From Pleurotus djamor (taxonomy: Eukaryota > Basidiomycota > Agaricomycetes > Agaricales > Pleurotaceae), in NCBI GenBank assembly GCA_029747585.1, contig JAPEVF010000158.1, positions 22,493-86,492 on the forward strand: a DNA stretch of 64,000 bases, in the 5' to 3' direction. Of the stretch, positions 34,380-46,641 are shown piece by piece. The position numbers were made by a program, and so were the translations under genes. How positions within the stretch are numbered: position 1 is the first letter of the stretch; every line of letters starts with the position of its first letter. The notes beneath the pieces are model-generated. The model did not search any database and was not told the DNA's origin. It worked only from the letters and a program-made list of their open reading frames with translations.

Positions 34380-35342
34380 CGAATAAGATCGGCATTGTGA
34401 GCCCTTAATTGAGAAAATACCCTCAAACGTAAGACAGAGTCCTGGGCGGACTGGACGTAAAGCGGTGAATGACACCAGAAACATAATGGAACTTCCATGA
34501 TAGAAGGTCTCTAGCAACTTGAGTACATCGGCAAATTCAGACGAGATAACCAGACAGTCCCGAAAGAGCAAAAGAGGGCACAAGGAACAATGAGGTCGGT
34601 CGATCATGCTGATGCGCTGGGTTGAATGGTCGACGTTCAGCTGTAGTGGTCATGAGATCTCCGCTAAGCGAGGATTTGCTTGCAAAACCAAGCTCACTGA
34701 TTCGTCGATCGTCCTGGTTAATCGATGATTAGGTCCCTGCGCGCAGTGCTCCCTCGGTGATGGCCTTGGGAGATATAGGAACATAACGTCCGTAGGAGCG
34801 TCGCAACTTGTGAATTCCCGTGTACAAAACGATGCAAACAAATGAAACGGGCGACTAGATCCAAGTCCCAGCATATCTAGTGAGCAGATAGTCCCGTCGT
34901 CGATGTGCCGTTACAGTCGGAAGCAGAGAAAGTAAATTGCAAGGTGGCCAGGGCCAAGTCCATTCGAAAGGAAACAACGCAAATGAAGGACATAGTCGAA
35001 GAGAGATGCACAAGTCCATGCTAAAACAGGACCGTAAACTGTGTTGTTACGTAGGATTCGAGGTCGCAAGGTCGTCGAAAGCGGGTAGGTTCGCTATAGC
35101 ACCAGCTTCTATGACGAGATGATGGTGACCGGTGACAACTCTCTAAGACTCTCGAACTTGAGCTTGAGCTTGAGGATTGGCAGTGACAATTTGACAATTT
35201 GCTGCCAGTGGCCTTAGTGGCGCGCGATCAGGTGACCCCGTAGATTAGATCACGCCCGAATATTCACACGGGGGGCATGTCGCATATTGACTGTGGTCCA
35301 TGTCATTGTCGTGGTCGAACTTGATCTCATTCCTCCACAACG
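34380..35342. other. Divergent promoter region between lox6 and the Artemis-like gene
   Basis: No gene supported. The two flanking genes are transcribed away from each other. Nothing distinctive beyond an imperfect AGCTTGAGCTTGAGG repeat near 35160 was seen. Confidence 0.5.
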
Positions 35343-38300
35343 ATGCCTCCGGGGACACCATTCGAATCCCTCATACCACCATACAGCAACATTCGTGTCG
35401 ACCTCTTCACGACCTGCGCCCCCTCACCCTCCCTTCACCTCCTCACGCATACGCACTCAGACCACGTTCTTGGTCTCTCGGCGAAATCGTTCGCTCACAG
35501 AGTTATATGCTCGCATGATGCGAGACAAATGCTGTTGAGGCATGAAGTCTTCAAGGAACGGGCGTTCTATGATGGTGTTCCTCAACGGGACGAAGGGGAC
35601 GATGATGAGGGGTCTACTGGTTTCAAGTACCGAGCGGAACGCGTTAGGACATTCAAGCACCTCAAGGTGTCTCCCATGAAGACTGTAGATGGCTCGGTTG
35701 ACTACTCCTGCTCTCGGGACTTGCTGGTGCGTACCTAGTCCGAATGCCTGGATTCCTCGCTCACTGAGTTTTCGTGACTAGGAAGCCATACCACTGAATA
35801 CCCCAACCGAGGTCGCTCTCGACGCGAAGGAAACCGTAACATTGACGCTTATTGACGCCAATCATTGTCCCGGAGCAGTAATGTGAGTTCCACCGCTTAT
35901 ACCGGGAAGCAGACCATTCAAGGCCCGAACCTTTCGTTGTTACCATCTCCAGGTTCCTCATCGAAGGCCCTCGGGGTGCTGTCCTTCATACCGGAGATTT
36001 CCGTGCTGAACCCAGCTTCCTCAAAGCAGTTACTCGGAATCCCTTTTTGTCTCCCTACGTCGCTTCCAATAACTCCCCGAAGACTTTAGACGCCATTTTT
36101 CTGGATACCGCAGGCTTATTATCCGAAATCCATGTGCCCACAAAGGTCGTAGAGTCCCCATTGCTCCGTGACGCTGTGTTTTCCGGCTTCAATGTATTAA
36201 TTCCTTTGCACCGAATGTAGAAAGCCGCCACCGCGGGGTTGATCTCTCTTATCGGTCTTTACCCACCTCAAACACGGTTTTTCATCAACGCTTGGACGTG
36301 GGGGTATGAAGATATCCTTATCGCTATAGCAGATGCCTTTGACGTTGATGTGCGTTCTTCTTTCTATCACTCATCAATCGCTTCCCCTCTTCTGCAATAT
36401 AGGCTTATTCAATGTCTGTAGATCCATGTGGATAGATACAAGTACTCGATCTATACCCACCTATCCGATTCGACGCTTGCTTCCGTTGTCACTCGAGATT
36501 CCTCGGCTACGCGGTTCCATGCCTGTGAGAGGTTTGACCGATGTGCAGAGGTCAGTGAGTCGAGAAACAAGGTCGCTGGGTACAAAGATGGGCTTGTTGT
36601 ATACATCAACCCGGTATCGATGGATAAAACAGCCTGGGCGCAGTATCAGGCCGAGACGACGAGGAAAATTGCTCAAGGCGATCAAGTAGACTGTTTGGTG
36701 AGTTTCTCTGCCTCATTGGGTTGCACAATCCCCGATTCTAACCTCCGGTAATAGCTCGTACCACTTTCCCGGCATTCACCCCTCCCGGAGCTCCAATCGT
36801 TCGTGCGTCTATTGAAGCCTCGTCGCGTCCATCCAAACACGCTCGACCCCAGTCTATGCAACTTGGACTGGATGGCTATGAAACGAATGTTTGAGGGTTG
36901 TTTATCGGTTAGTGGGAAAGATGGTGTGCCTTGTCCAAAGCTGGATCGAAATGACGTGATGGGCGTTCTTCGCGGTGAGGGAGCCGGGAAAGGCAAGGGT
37001 GATGCCGCTTTGGATAATCTGCTAGGTGGCGGAGTTGAAAGTGTTGTCAGACGATGGGCCGAAGGAGGGAAGGACTCGGACGGGGACCGCGGTGGTGGTG
37101 GGGTTGGTACTGGCCGAATGAAGAGGAAGATGGACGTTGTGAGGAAGTTTATAGACGAGGACGAGCTACGTCGATGGATTGTCGAGGACAAAGCAAATGA
37201 ACGTGTCGAAGGATCTGGTCCGCGGAAACCACTCTCCCAAACTACGAAGCGACCAGGCTTCGTCTCGGAGAGGAAGGAGGTTGTGCTGCATCAAGGAGTT
37301 CAGAGAGAGGTGATTGTTATCGATAGTGACGACGACGACGACGACGCGATACCATCGAGTCCTCCAAGGCTACGATCGCCACCAGTCATTCCCACCAACG
37401 CTTCTAACGCCATTGCTTCTTCCTCCAAAATGATCTACCCTTCCATCCCTCGGAATCATGCTCGACATTCTAGTGAGGTAGACGAGGAGGACTACGAAAC
37501 CCAACGATCCCATGACGATGACGACCGTGATCGGACTGCACATATCTTATTTGGTCCACTTGCTGGGATTGAGCCCGCTAGCAGTGCCCCGACGACACCA
37601 AGAGCCACTCCTAATCGGCACATTAACTTAGATGACTCAAGCACAAGACATGGTCATTTATTGACGCCGCAGACATCACCTCGACTTGCCCGCACAAGGA
37701 AACAAAGTACAAGTACAAAGGGCAAATCAAAGGCGCGACTGAGCTCGCCGCCACTGCTTATACTTGATTCGTCCCCAAGATTACAACCACCTGCTCGCTC
37801 GTCTCCCCTGCTCTCACCGTATCCGATTAGCTCTAATACCCGCCACCGACCCGAGACCAACCCAGACGTTCTGATGGACATTGATGTGAATACATTCAGC
37901 TCGGGCGACACCGAAAACCTTCACGGCTACGCCAGTGGCGGCAGTGGAGACGCTAGCGGGAAGAAGTCTGTCCATGAGAGCTCCTTGCTTGTCGGACATG
38001 CGAAGCGAGCCCGTTCCCCGCTCCAGGATGACCTGGTGCAAGAGGCATGTGCAGAGATGCCACTGCCTCCGGCGAAGAAACGTCGCAAATCCACCCAGTC
38101 CAAGTCAGACTCAGCCCGGCGTTGGGAAATAGCCACTTCTCTGGCACGTGCCTTCGACAGCAGTGGGTTGGTGCTTCCTTCGTTTCAGGAGAAGATGCGC
38201 AGACGCGCGGCAAGGGACACGAAGCGCACGTTAAGGGCAGAGTACAAACAAGGCGTACATGAAGCTTTGGAGAGTGTTTATGTTGGTGACAGCCAGGTGG

Positions 38301-38416
38301 CACAGAATGGGTACGAGGAGGAGCGTGAGGAGAGAGTTCGAGCGTTGACTGAGCAGGTGAAGAAGAGTGCTGAGAAGGGCGAGAGGATCAGGTTGCCGCG
38401 ATTGGGACGTTTGTGA
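35343..38416 (+). CDS. Artemis/SNM1-family metallo-beta-lactamase nuclease
   Basis: DNA-repair nuclease of the beta-CASP metallo-beta-lactamase family. Six exons keep frame (35343-35726, 35782-35882, 35953-36145, 36221-36349, 36422-36697, 36755-38416), giving 914 aa. Metal-binding motifs: HTHSDH at residues 36-41, DANHCPG from 153, HTGDFR from 174 and FLDTAG further on; FINAWTWGYED is typical of the SNM1/Artemis group. The C-terminal half (from about 420) is disordered. It carries a SUMO-interacting-type patch, VIVIDSDDDDD (about 546-557), and a basic nuclear-localisation-like run PPAKKRRKS near 805. The catalytic domain starting at the N-terminus fits Artemis (DCLRE1C) better than Pso2. Role inferred: processing of DNA ends or crosslinks. 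Confidence 0.85.
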
Positions 38417-38876
38417 CATGTCGTCATGCCAGCATGCTGGAGTGAGCGCATGGATATGGTTAGATGTAGGCGAATAGAGTTTCGGCGGTTGTGTTCTCGC
38501 GAGTCGCGGAGATCGAAATCGTTGAGGGCGAAGATCTTGGAGGTAAAGTGACAAGTGCCCAGTGGCTGAGAAGGCGGCATGTTGTGATCTGTTTTTATTT
38601 CCAGCTCACGCACCGTCTATTCGAACTTTCTTTCCCTTCCCCTCTTCTTCTCCTACCACCACCATCTTCTTCCCCTTCCTTTACCTATTCCGCGGTCCAC
38701 TCGACCCTCCGCTCGCCGTCCTCGACGGTCCCCACGCTCATTCCCAGCCTTCCTTTACATATCACGCGGTACGCTCTCCCACACGTTGAGCATAAGCATA
38801 ATCATAATTATCGTCTAGAACATCTAGTGTATATCCTGGGGGCTCTGGGGGTCTGCCTCGTTGCAAGCCTCTTACC

Positions 38877-41805
38877 ATGTCTTCCTCGCCATTCAATAGC
38901 CCTTCACCTCCAAGATCTTGTCTCCCAATATCAAGGGCTCGGACGTCACCGAGAAAGGCGTATCCACGACCACCGACCCCGCCGCCTGTTCGAGCACTCC
39001 AACAAGGACCAACCGTGTCTCCAAAACTATCGCCATTGCGTAGACCACGTCCTCGAGTCCCATGCCCAACCCTCATACCCTTGCCATCGAGTCCCCGCAA
39101 ACTCAGAGTCAACGTCAAACTTGATCAGGAACTCACACTATCGAAACCATTGCCTCCCAAAGTCGCGCTCAAGCCGGTTGTTGAAGACGCGATGCCAGTA
39201 AGCAAGAAGGTTGACGAAGAAGAAGACATGTCTCAGCCAAGTACCCCGACTTCGCCACCCCTCCTCACCCCTCCCTTCTCGACCTTCAAATTCTCCTCGC
39301 CATTGATAGCTGTCCAGGATTCCCCGCCATCATCCTTCCGTCGAATTCACAACACCTCCTTCACCAGCACCATCAATGATGTCACCACTAGAGTTGAAGG
39401 ATCACCAAGCGCATCACCGCCAACCATACGCAGAGCCAAGTCGGACGCGTATGCCGTAAAGCGGGTTTCCAGAGTGGGGTTGCCAATGTTGAATTTGAAT
39501 TTGGATAATTATAGGTGGGATATTGGCGATGTCGATGTGACACATCCAGTTTCTCCTACCAGCCCCGCTTCTACCAATGGTCCAAGCCCACCCATCACGC
39601 CCACGAAGCCGAAGAAGGATACGAGCGGATACGAGGACCGAAAGCCAGGGACCGCGATGGGACTAGGGGTTGCAAGGGATGACCTCAGAGGCGATAAGGA
39701 TTCTGCATATGCAATACCGACCGCGCCCGTACCTGAATTAGCCGTGCAGTCACAGGTGTCCGACCCATCAACAGATATGCCGCCAGTTACGCTGCCGCCC
39801 ATCCCAAGTCGCGCTGCCAGGGAGATAAAACACCGCCCTCGTGTATCCTTGTCCGCTCCCTCTTCACCCCAACGGTCGTCCCCGCAAACAAACACAAGAA
39901 TGAAACTGCTTTCTCCGGCCAAGTTGAATCTTCGGGTCTCTTGTGGTTCCTTGCGTGTTAAAGGGGTTGAGGACTTGAAAGCGGATAGGACGGAAGCGGT
40001 AGATGCGCAAGGTATGACGCAAGGTCGATACCTCTCGTTATAAACTCTAACTCTTTCATTGCGACCTTCAGATAACTCATCGACCATGACGACGGCATCG
40101 ACGCTATCGCCTATATCTCCACCACCTTCGACGATATCTTCGACGTTCGAATCGCTTTTCGGCACCTCGCAATCTACGCTTGACTTGGAGCTCGGTAGCA
40201 CGCTTTCTCCTCCTATCCACCCACCATCTTCCAAGCAGGAAGCACTCCTCGGGTTGGGCGGTAGAAGAGGCGGCATACAGTCGATGAAGTCGGCCACCTG
40301 TTCATGGCTTCCCCTTCCCACTCCACCTGCGATAGGAGTATATAGCGACGACAAAGAAGCTCCTCAAGGCAAAGGGACGAGGAGGTTTACTGCCGGAGAT
40401 GCTGGAAGATTTGGTGCAGGAGGGTTGGCTTTTCCTTATGGCGTTCCCATTACTCCCATCGTGCGACAGGAGCTAGCGACTGTTGATTCCCCTTCCCAGT
40501 CATTCCTGAACCCGAAGCCATCCGCTGCGTCGTTCAACACTCTACAAAGTGCTGTCACAACAGCTACTGCCGTCTCGACGACCACCAGGAGCAACAACTC
40601 GATCCATAGCAGCGATGCCGCGACCAATGATCCCATCGAGCCTCTGTCCAACTCCGGTAGTGCCACTGGCGTGAAAAAGTTCGGCCTGAACGCTTTGAAC
40701 GCGTTGAGCAGCCCGCTAAAGATTCGCCGAAGCTCAGGGTGGTTGGGAAGTTTGGGTCTGGGAGGTGGGACGAGAAGTCGTGCAAAGAAAGGTCGTAGTG
40801 TTGGGTCGCAGGAGAAGGCAGATCAAGCCAGGAATATTTTCGATCTCGTCGAAGAAGAGATTGAGGCGGCCGGACGACTCTCCGCTGAGGCTGCTCGGAA
40901 TCGCGACGCTGAACAACACGGAGACGAGCTTGAGAAGACGAAACGCTTGACGATATACGACCAACGTCGCCGCCGGCGAAGTCGCAATCGTCCTTCCCCC
41001 GTACCTATCCCTGGTGATGCGGGTGATGACATGGCTGAAACGTCGAGTTTCAATGGGCTTGGTGGGACGAGTGAAGATTTTACTTCGTTGAAAGACCCTT
41101 TTGCACCGCCTCCACCACAGCGGCTTGGGCTACCCATCAGACAACTCCCTCCACGCGACGGTGCTCGAGTTGGGTCTACGAAATGGGCAACACCGTACGA
41201 AGAAAATGCAGACGCGTATATCTTCAGGGATTCGGTCGTCGCTGCTGGGAGAAGAAGGACTTGGGAGGTCGATGAAGGAGTTCCTAGTATTCACGGTTCA
41301 GAAGTTAATCACTCCCCTTGGGTCGATCCTAGTCTAGGACTTCCTTCATCTTGCCCATCTTCGTCTTCCCGATTCCAACAGGTTCCACCCACACCTCCGA
41401 GGCCACTCGCCAATCCGACTAGTCTCCCCCCAGCCAACCCTGAAGCTAACGGCAATGGTGGAATGAGCCTAAGGATATGGGGATNGGGGGGAGATTCCTA
41501 TCCCTATCGTCGGCACCAGTACTTCGAATCTGCCACAATCTTCTGGCTGTGTACGAACTCGTAAAGCTCCTCGAAGGAAAGGTCGTGGAAGTCGTCTTTC
41601 AATACGTGCAAGCGTCGAAGAAACCACGTCGACCAATCCCTCAGAACGCTCCAAGCATTCTAGCGAGTTCGGAGACGTCCTCGTGATCGGCCGAGGCGTC
41701 GAGGCTGAAACCATTGGAGAAGAAAATGATGATGGTGTGAGGGAGGATGCCGTTTTGGCTGAGATGCTGTGGAGGAGGTTGACGAAGGACTCTGGGGAAC
41801 GATAA
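38877..41805 (+). CDS. Long Pro/Ser-rich disordered protein, unrecognised
   Basis: Two exons: 38877-40011 and 40072-41805, with intron GTATGACG...CTTCAG. The N at 41485, at the start of a G run, adds a base. Without it the total is 2868 nt, encoding 955 aa ending TKDSGER; with it the frame stops at 41564. The sequence is dominated by SP/TP dipeptides (many possible proline-directed kinase sites), with a few ordered islands (KKFGLNALNALSSPLKIRR; FDLVEEEIEAAGRLSAEA). No catalytic domain, membrane segment or signal peptide was found. I do not recognise the family. Composition would suit a cytoskeletal, polarity or cell-cycle scaffold, but that is a guess. Confidence 0.65.
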
Positions 41806-43339
41806 CCCTGTCATATTGAGCTTGGGATTCGCCATTCGCGATCCTCAATACGCCTTCTCCCATTTACATCCGCCCTCGAATCCTCGCCTCGACCCCCTCA
41901 CTACCGTCCCTCATTTCAATGCCGGCGCCTTGGACCTTTGTATCTCACCCATCTCTGACTTCAATCCCCTCCTTTTCGATCAAATGATCGCACTCTCGTT
42001 CAAATCTTGTATCAAGCTATTTTTATGGTTATTGTTATTTTTCCCTCCTCCTTGCTCTTCCCCTGCCTCTGCTATAGTGCCTTCGTTCCAACTTCGTTCA
42101 CTCGTTCCCTCTGCCAGTCTCTCAGTTTTCTGAATATTTTTTTTCGTTCTCGCTTTCGATTGTATTTCGTAGTTCCAAGTACTCTATATCCTGTGAAACC
42201 CAAACTCCAACACCATCGTTTCGTTCTTCCTTCGCCCGTATTTACGGTTGCAATTGTCACCCTCCTCTTGTACAATATGTTCGTATAACCCTTTGAGCGT
42301 CCAATGTTATTTTTATTTCGGATATGTCTCTTTATTTGCTTAGTGTTTCTTTATAAAAGCCATACGCCGCCCACCTGTTGCAATTACAACGCTCTTTGCC
42401 ATTGCTAGTTTGTTAATGTAATGAATAAATTCAAGTACATTCATGGTTCGGAGTCAATTACTTTGCCAACGCCGTTCAAGCTCACGTTGAGCTCACATCG
42501 GCGTTCCGGCAACTTGTACACACAGGCGCTCAAGCGCTTGACAGACTCTTCGTCTCTTCCTTCTTGCTTCCTTCTCTGTTCCTTCTAGAACAACTCTATC
42601 GAAAACGTCTCTCAGAACGATCTACGCGCCTCACTACCTCAAATCGGTTTCTCTCACTGGCCATGATCTCTCAGTCTTTGACTCAATTCATTGTCTGCTT
42701 GTCTACGTCTGTGTAGTATCCGACGCCTTGCTTGATGTTTCGATTTCTCCTCCTCAAGTTGGGTTTGCCAATATACCAACCACCATGAGAACAGGGGACA
42801 CATAACTGCACAGCCCTTCAGAGACTAAAATACCTATCCTTGTGAAGTCTGACATCGTGTCACGAATTATTCTCCTCAAGATCCAGGCCCTCTTAACGTC
42901 TAGTTTCATCTGGCCTGTTCGGCTGAGCTTGCTAGTCGGGCCCTCAAGACTTCATATATCATGCACATGTCATACACCCTACCGAACACCTCAGAACAGA
43001 ACCACCAGTGAATTGCATTTTTATCACGAGAACATGATATATTTTGAGCAACTAGCGGACACATGTCCGTTTCCCCCATGTTTGGCAGCAAGGTACTACT
43101 TCCATAGATGAATATTCGGCTCCAGAGACCAATGGAGTCTGATTCGGAGGTGAGTCTCTCACATCTTCAATGGATCACAACGAAACTTCTCTCATACCTT
43201 GTCACCAGGTGAATGCGTAAACCTATCCAAGTCCCAGGAAGTCTGATTAATTCAACAGCTCCCTCGGTTCATCAGGGAATATTGTGCGAGTCCTTAGCCA
43301 TTCCTTAATTGATTTCGGCTCACCCCTTCGACGAAAGCT
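41806..43339. other. Spacer with lox7 promoter region
   Basis: No gene supported. 41880-42290 is pyrimidine-rich. From about 43020 the sequence is homologous to the lox5 upstream region, including a degenerate copy of the CGGAGG...CTCAC element at 43145-43162. Confidence 0.5.
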
Positions 43340-43347
43340 CTATAAAG
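43340..43347 (+). promoter_or_regulatory. TATA box of lox7
   Basis: CTATAAAG, 50-57 bp before the ATG at 43397. Confidence 0.6.
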
Positions 43348-43396
43348 TCTTTAGGTGAAACACACCCACATCCCAGTCCTCGTTGCACTACTCAGC

Positions 43397-45418
43397 ATGT
43401 CTGTTGCAACTCTCCTTCAACCGGTACGCCTCGCCGACGACAAGCTCTCCGATCTCATACGAATCCAATCCCAATACCTCCAAGACCCTTCATTCCTTCA
43501 ACAGAACGCGAGTGCTGACTATGACCAGTTAAAACAATTGTATGGAACCAAATTCTATCTCAGCGTTGAAGAGCTCTACTGACTAGTATCCGCGATCAGG
43601 AACAATGTCCTTTTCCAAATCCCAGCGCAAGTCGAAGCTGGGGTGGACGATCTCAAGTTGGCTGTGATTAACGTCATTGAGGGCCCCCCTCCCAAGTTGG
43701 AATGGCGAATCAAGGATGTCTATCCTCCCCACGCGCTCTCTCTTCCCAAGCAAGATCAGCACTCCCCTTTCGAAATATTCGACCCTGTACGCCTCTTGCA
43801 AACGAAGCAGATGCTGGGCGATGTCGATCTGAACAAGAGCCCCCTCGTTCCCAGTCGTAAGAACATCCAAACGTTCGACGATCTCATGCACTGGTATAAG
43901 AACCAGTACGACGATCAGCACACATGGTGGCCACCCAAATTGGAGAACCTATACTACGCACCTAACATCGGATTGCGCGATGATTGGTACACTGATGCTG
44001 TCTTCGCCCAACAGTTCTTCACGGGAACAAACCCGAGTTCCATTACTCTTGCGTCGAGCGATTGGATCAGCGCGTTCTTGAACGCCGCGGGCGTCCCGCA
44101 AAGCGTTTTTGAGCTGCTGAAATCGGATGCCTCCTCCTTCTACGTTGAAGACTATGGCTACATCCGTGAGTCTATGGGAGCGTCAGCCACGGAGACCCTC
44201 TTCAACGACGCAGAGGGTGTCAAGCACTACGCGTGCTCTCCAGTTGCTCTATTTCACCTTAACGAAGAGGGTAACCTTCACCCTGTCGCCATCATCATCG
44301 ACTACAAAGGTAGTATGGCGGACTCTGTCACTATCTTCAACCAGCGACTCGACACCAGCGATACTGCTCATGATCAATCCAAGGACTGGCCCTGGCGCTA
44401 TGCCAAGATGTGTGTCCTCTCAGCCGACTGGGCACTTCACGAGATGATTCTGCACCTTACCCACACCCATCTTGTTGAAGAAGCTATCATCGTTGCTGCA
44501 CGTCGCGCTTTCTACGAAGATCCCGAGCACATTGTTTATCGACTTCTCTCCCCTCATTGGGATATCACTCTCGCCCTCAACCAGCTTGCCCGTGAACTGT
44601 TGGTCCCAAATATCATTGCACCTCTTGCCGGGATCAGCTTGCCACAGACCAATAAATTCATCCGTTCAGAGTTCACCAAATTCGACTGGAAAGGAAAATA
44701 CATCCCCACCGACCTCGAAAAGCGAGGCTTTCCCATCGACCAACTCGGAAGTGACAAGTTCCACAACTACACTTATGCTCGGGATATGATTGAGATGTGG
44801 AGAACCCTTCACCACTTCGTCAAATCGGTCTTGAAGAAGGATTATTATCCTGACGACGCTAAAGTTGCTGCAGACTCTCAAATACAGGCGTTTTGCGCCG
44901 AAATGCGATCTGCAGACGGAGCGGGGATGGTCAACTTCCCCCAGTCTGTTCAGACACTTGATGAACTCGTCGACATTGTTACTATGGCCATCCATATTGC
45001 ATCGCCCCAGCACACCGCCATCAATTACCTCCAACAATATTATCAGACCTTTATCCCGAACAAACCTTCTGCCCTGTACACCCCCCTTCCCGAGACTATC
45101 AATGCTCTCACCGCCTACACCGAAAATGATGTCTTGGACGCGTTACCGTTCGGACAGAATAAATTGTGGTTGCTCTCTGCTCAGATTCCGTACCTCCTCA
45201 CGTCCGAAGTTGGTGAGAAGAACAACATTATCACTTACGCCACGGAAGCATCTAAGGACGATGATAAGGCCATTATGAAAGCTGGGAGGAGACTCTTGAC
45301 TGGCCTGGCGAAGCTTAAACTCTCTTTCGAGCTCCATAACATTGAGCTAGATGATCATGAGAAGACTCCATATGTCGTCCTCGCGCCGGAAAAGATGGCT
45401 TCCTCTATTGTCATCTAG
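43397..45418 (+). CDS. LOX: Lipoxygenase, lox7
   Basis: 653-aa lipoxygenase: exon 1 (43397-43539, MSVATLLQPVRLADDKLSDL), 60-bp phase-2 intron with GTATGG donor, exon 2 (43600-45418). Iron-site motifs HEMILHLTHTH and QHTAINYLQQYYQTF, terminal Ile and the Ala of NQLAR are present. Very similar to lox5, yet separated from it by about 12 kb holding lox6, the gag gene, the Artemis-like gene and the disordered-protein gene. The shared upstream sequence shows that a dispersed duplication or an array-splitting insertion occurred. Confidence 0.92.
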
Positions 45419-46641
45419 TCGTTGTGATACAAGTAATCATATCTCGCATGTATATTAAGTATTCTGAGCATTTTGTGTAACTGGATACTTCTCATTGTTC
45501 CCGATACTCGTCTCGCACGCGAAACCCCTTGACGACATGAACGCTACTGCCTTTGAATTTGAAGCTCCAATGGGAATATGTAGATGCGACTCTTCGAGGT
45601 TCTGAGCGCGGGCCTCCAAGTGTCGAATTCGACGATGGACCGGTCCTCATCACTGAAATAATTACCACTTTTCACTTAGCGACAATTGCTACGCCTGTAC
45701 ACCCAGCGGACAAGTACTCTTCACCCCCCTTCCAACCAAATCTTAGCATACCAAGTTAACCAGGGGGGACGCAAAGGGGCCGCTCGTTCCGCTCAATAGT
45801 CACGTGCGCAAATTACCGCGCACAGACCATCCACAAAACCTATAAAAATTTTCCTCGCACATTTTTGAATCCTTAGAACATACTCAGCTAGGATCTATTC
45901 TATAGAAACTAACTCGAGTCTCGCATGTTTACTCATGCCGCATTCTTCAAGTCCACTCGATGACATTCGCGCTCTCTCGTTTTGACTGAGAACATGGGCA
46001 CTTTCTCGTTCCTCGGAGCGGGAAAGTGTTCTCGAGGACGTTTGGTTTTCTTGTCCCGGTCGTACTCTTCGGAGTCGGCTGGCAGGTTAACCAGCGGGTA
46101 GAGCGTCAGTCTGATGGATTCTCTTGTAATTTGCATTCTTGTATTGTTGCGTAGAATCAAATTAATATCATTGTCAGACCCTCACTTTCTCGTACCGTTC
46201 CTTCTGAGTTGGAGCAAGATCAGTTGATTTTTTTTTTGGCTGTTGATTATGGAGTGGAAGTCCACTCATTTGGTGTCTTGGTTGGTCGCAGGGTGCTCGT
46301 GAATGCGTACTCGTGATGTACATAGTACCAATAGGACACAGTAAGTAACATAGCAGAATGAACCCGCGGTTGACATACAATGATATCTAAACTACCAAAT
46401 ACAAAATAGAAGAGTATAACAACTGAGGGGTATAGGCCAAAGAGTAGTAACAAGAATAAACTACAAATTTGTGTGCGTGCAGACAACTATGTGGGGGATA
46501 CGTAAGGATGGATGGATGGGGACTGGTGCTGTAATTGTGAAAAGGACAGAGAGAGACGGGGAAAGGGGTGAAATATGCTGATGGAGGTCAGGTTCCTTTA
46601 GGGTTAATGCAATGTCATTCTGGAGTCCACTATGTATAATG
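45419..46641. other. Intergenic region lox7 to F-box gene
   Basis: No gene supported. Contains a T9 run near 46231 and otherwise unremarkable AT-richer sequence; it should hold the 3' UTRs of the two converging genes. Confidence 0.5.
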
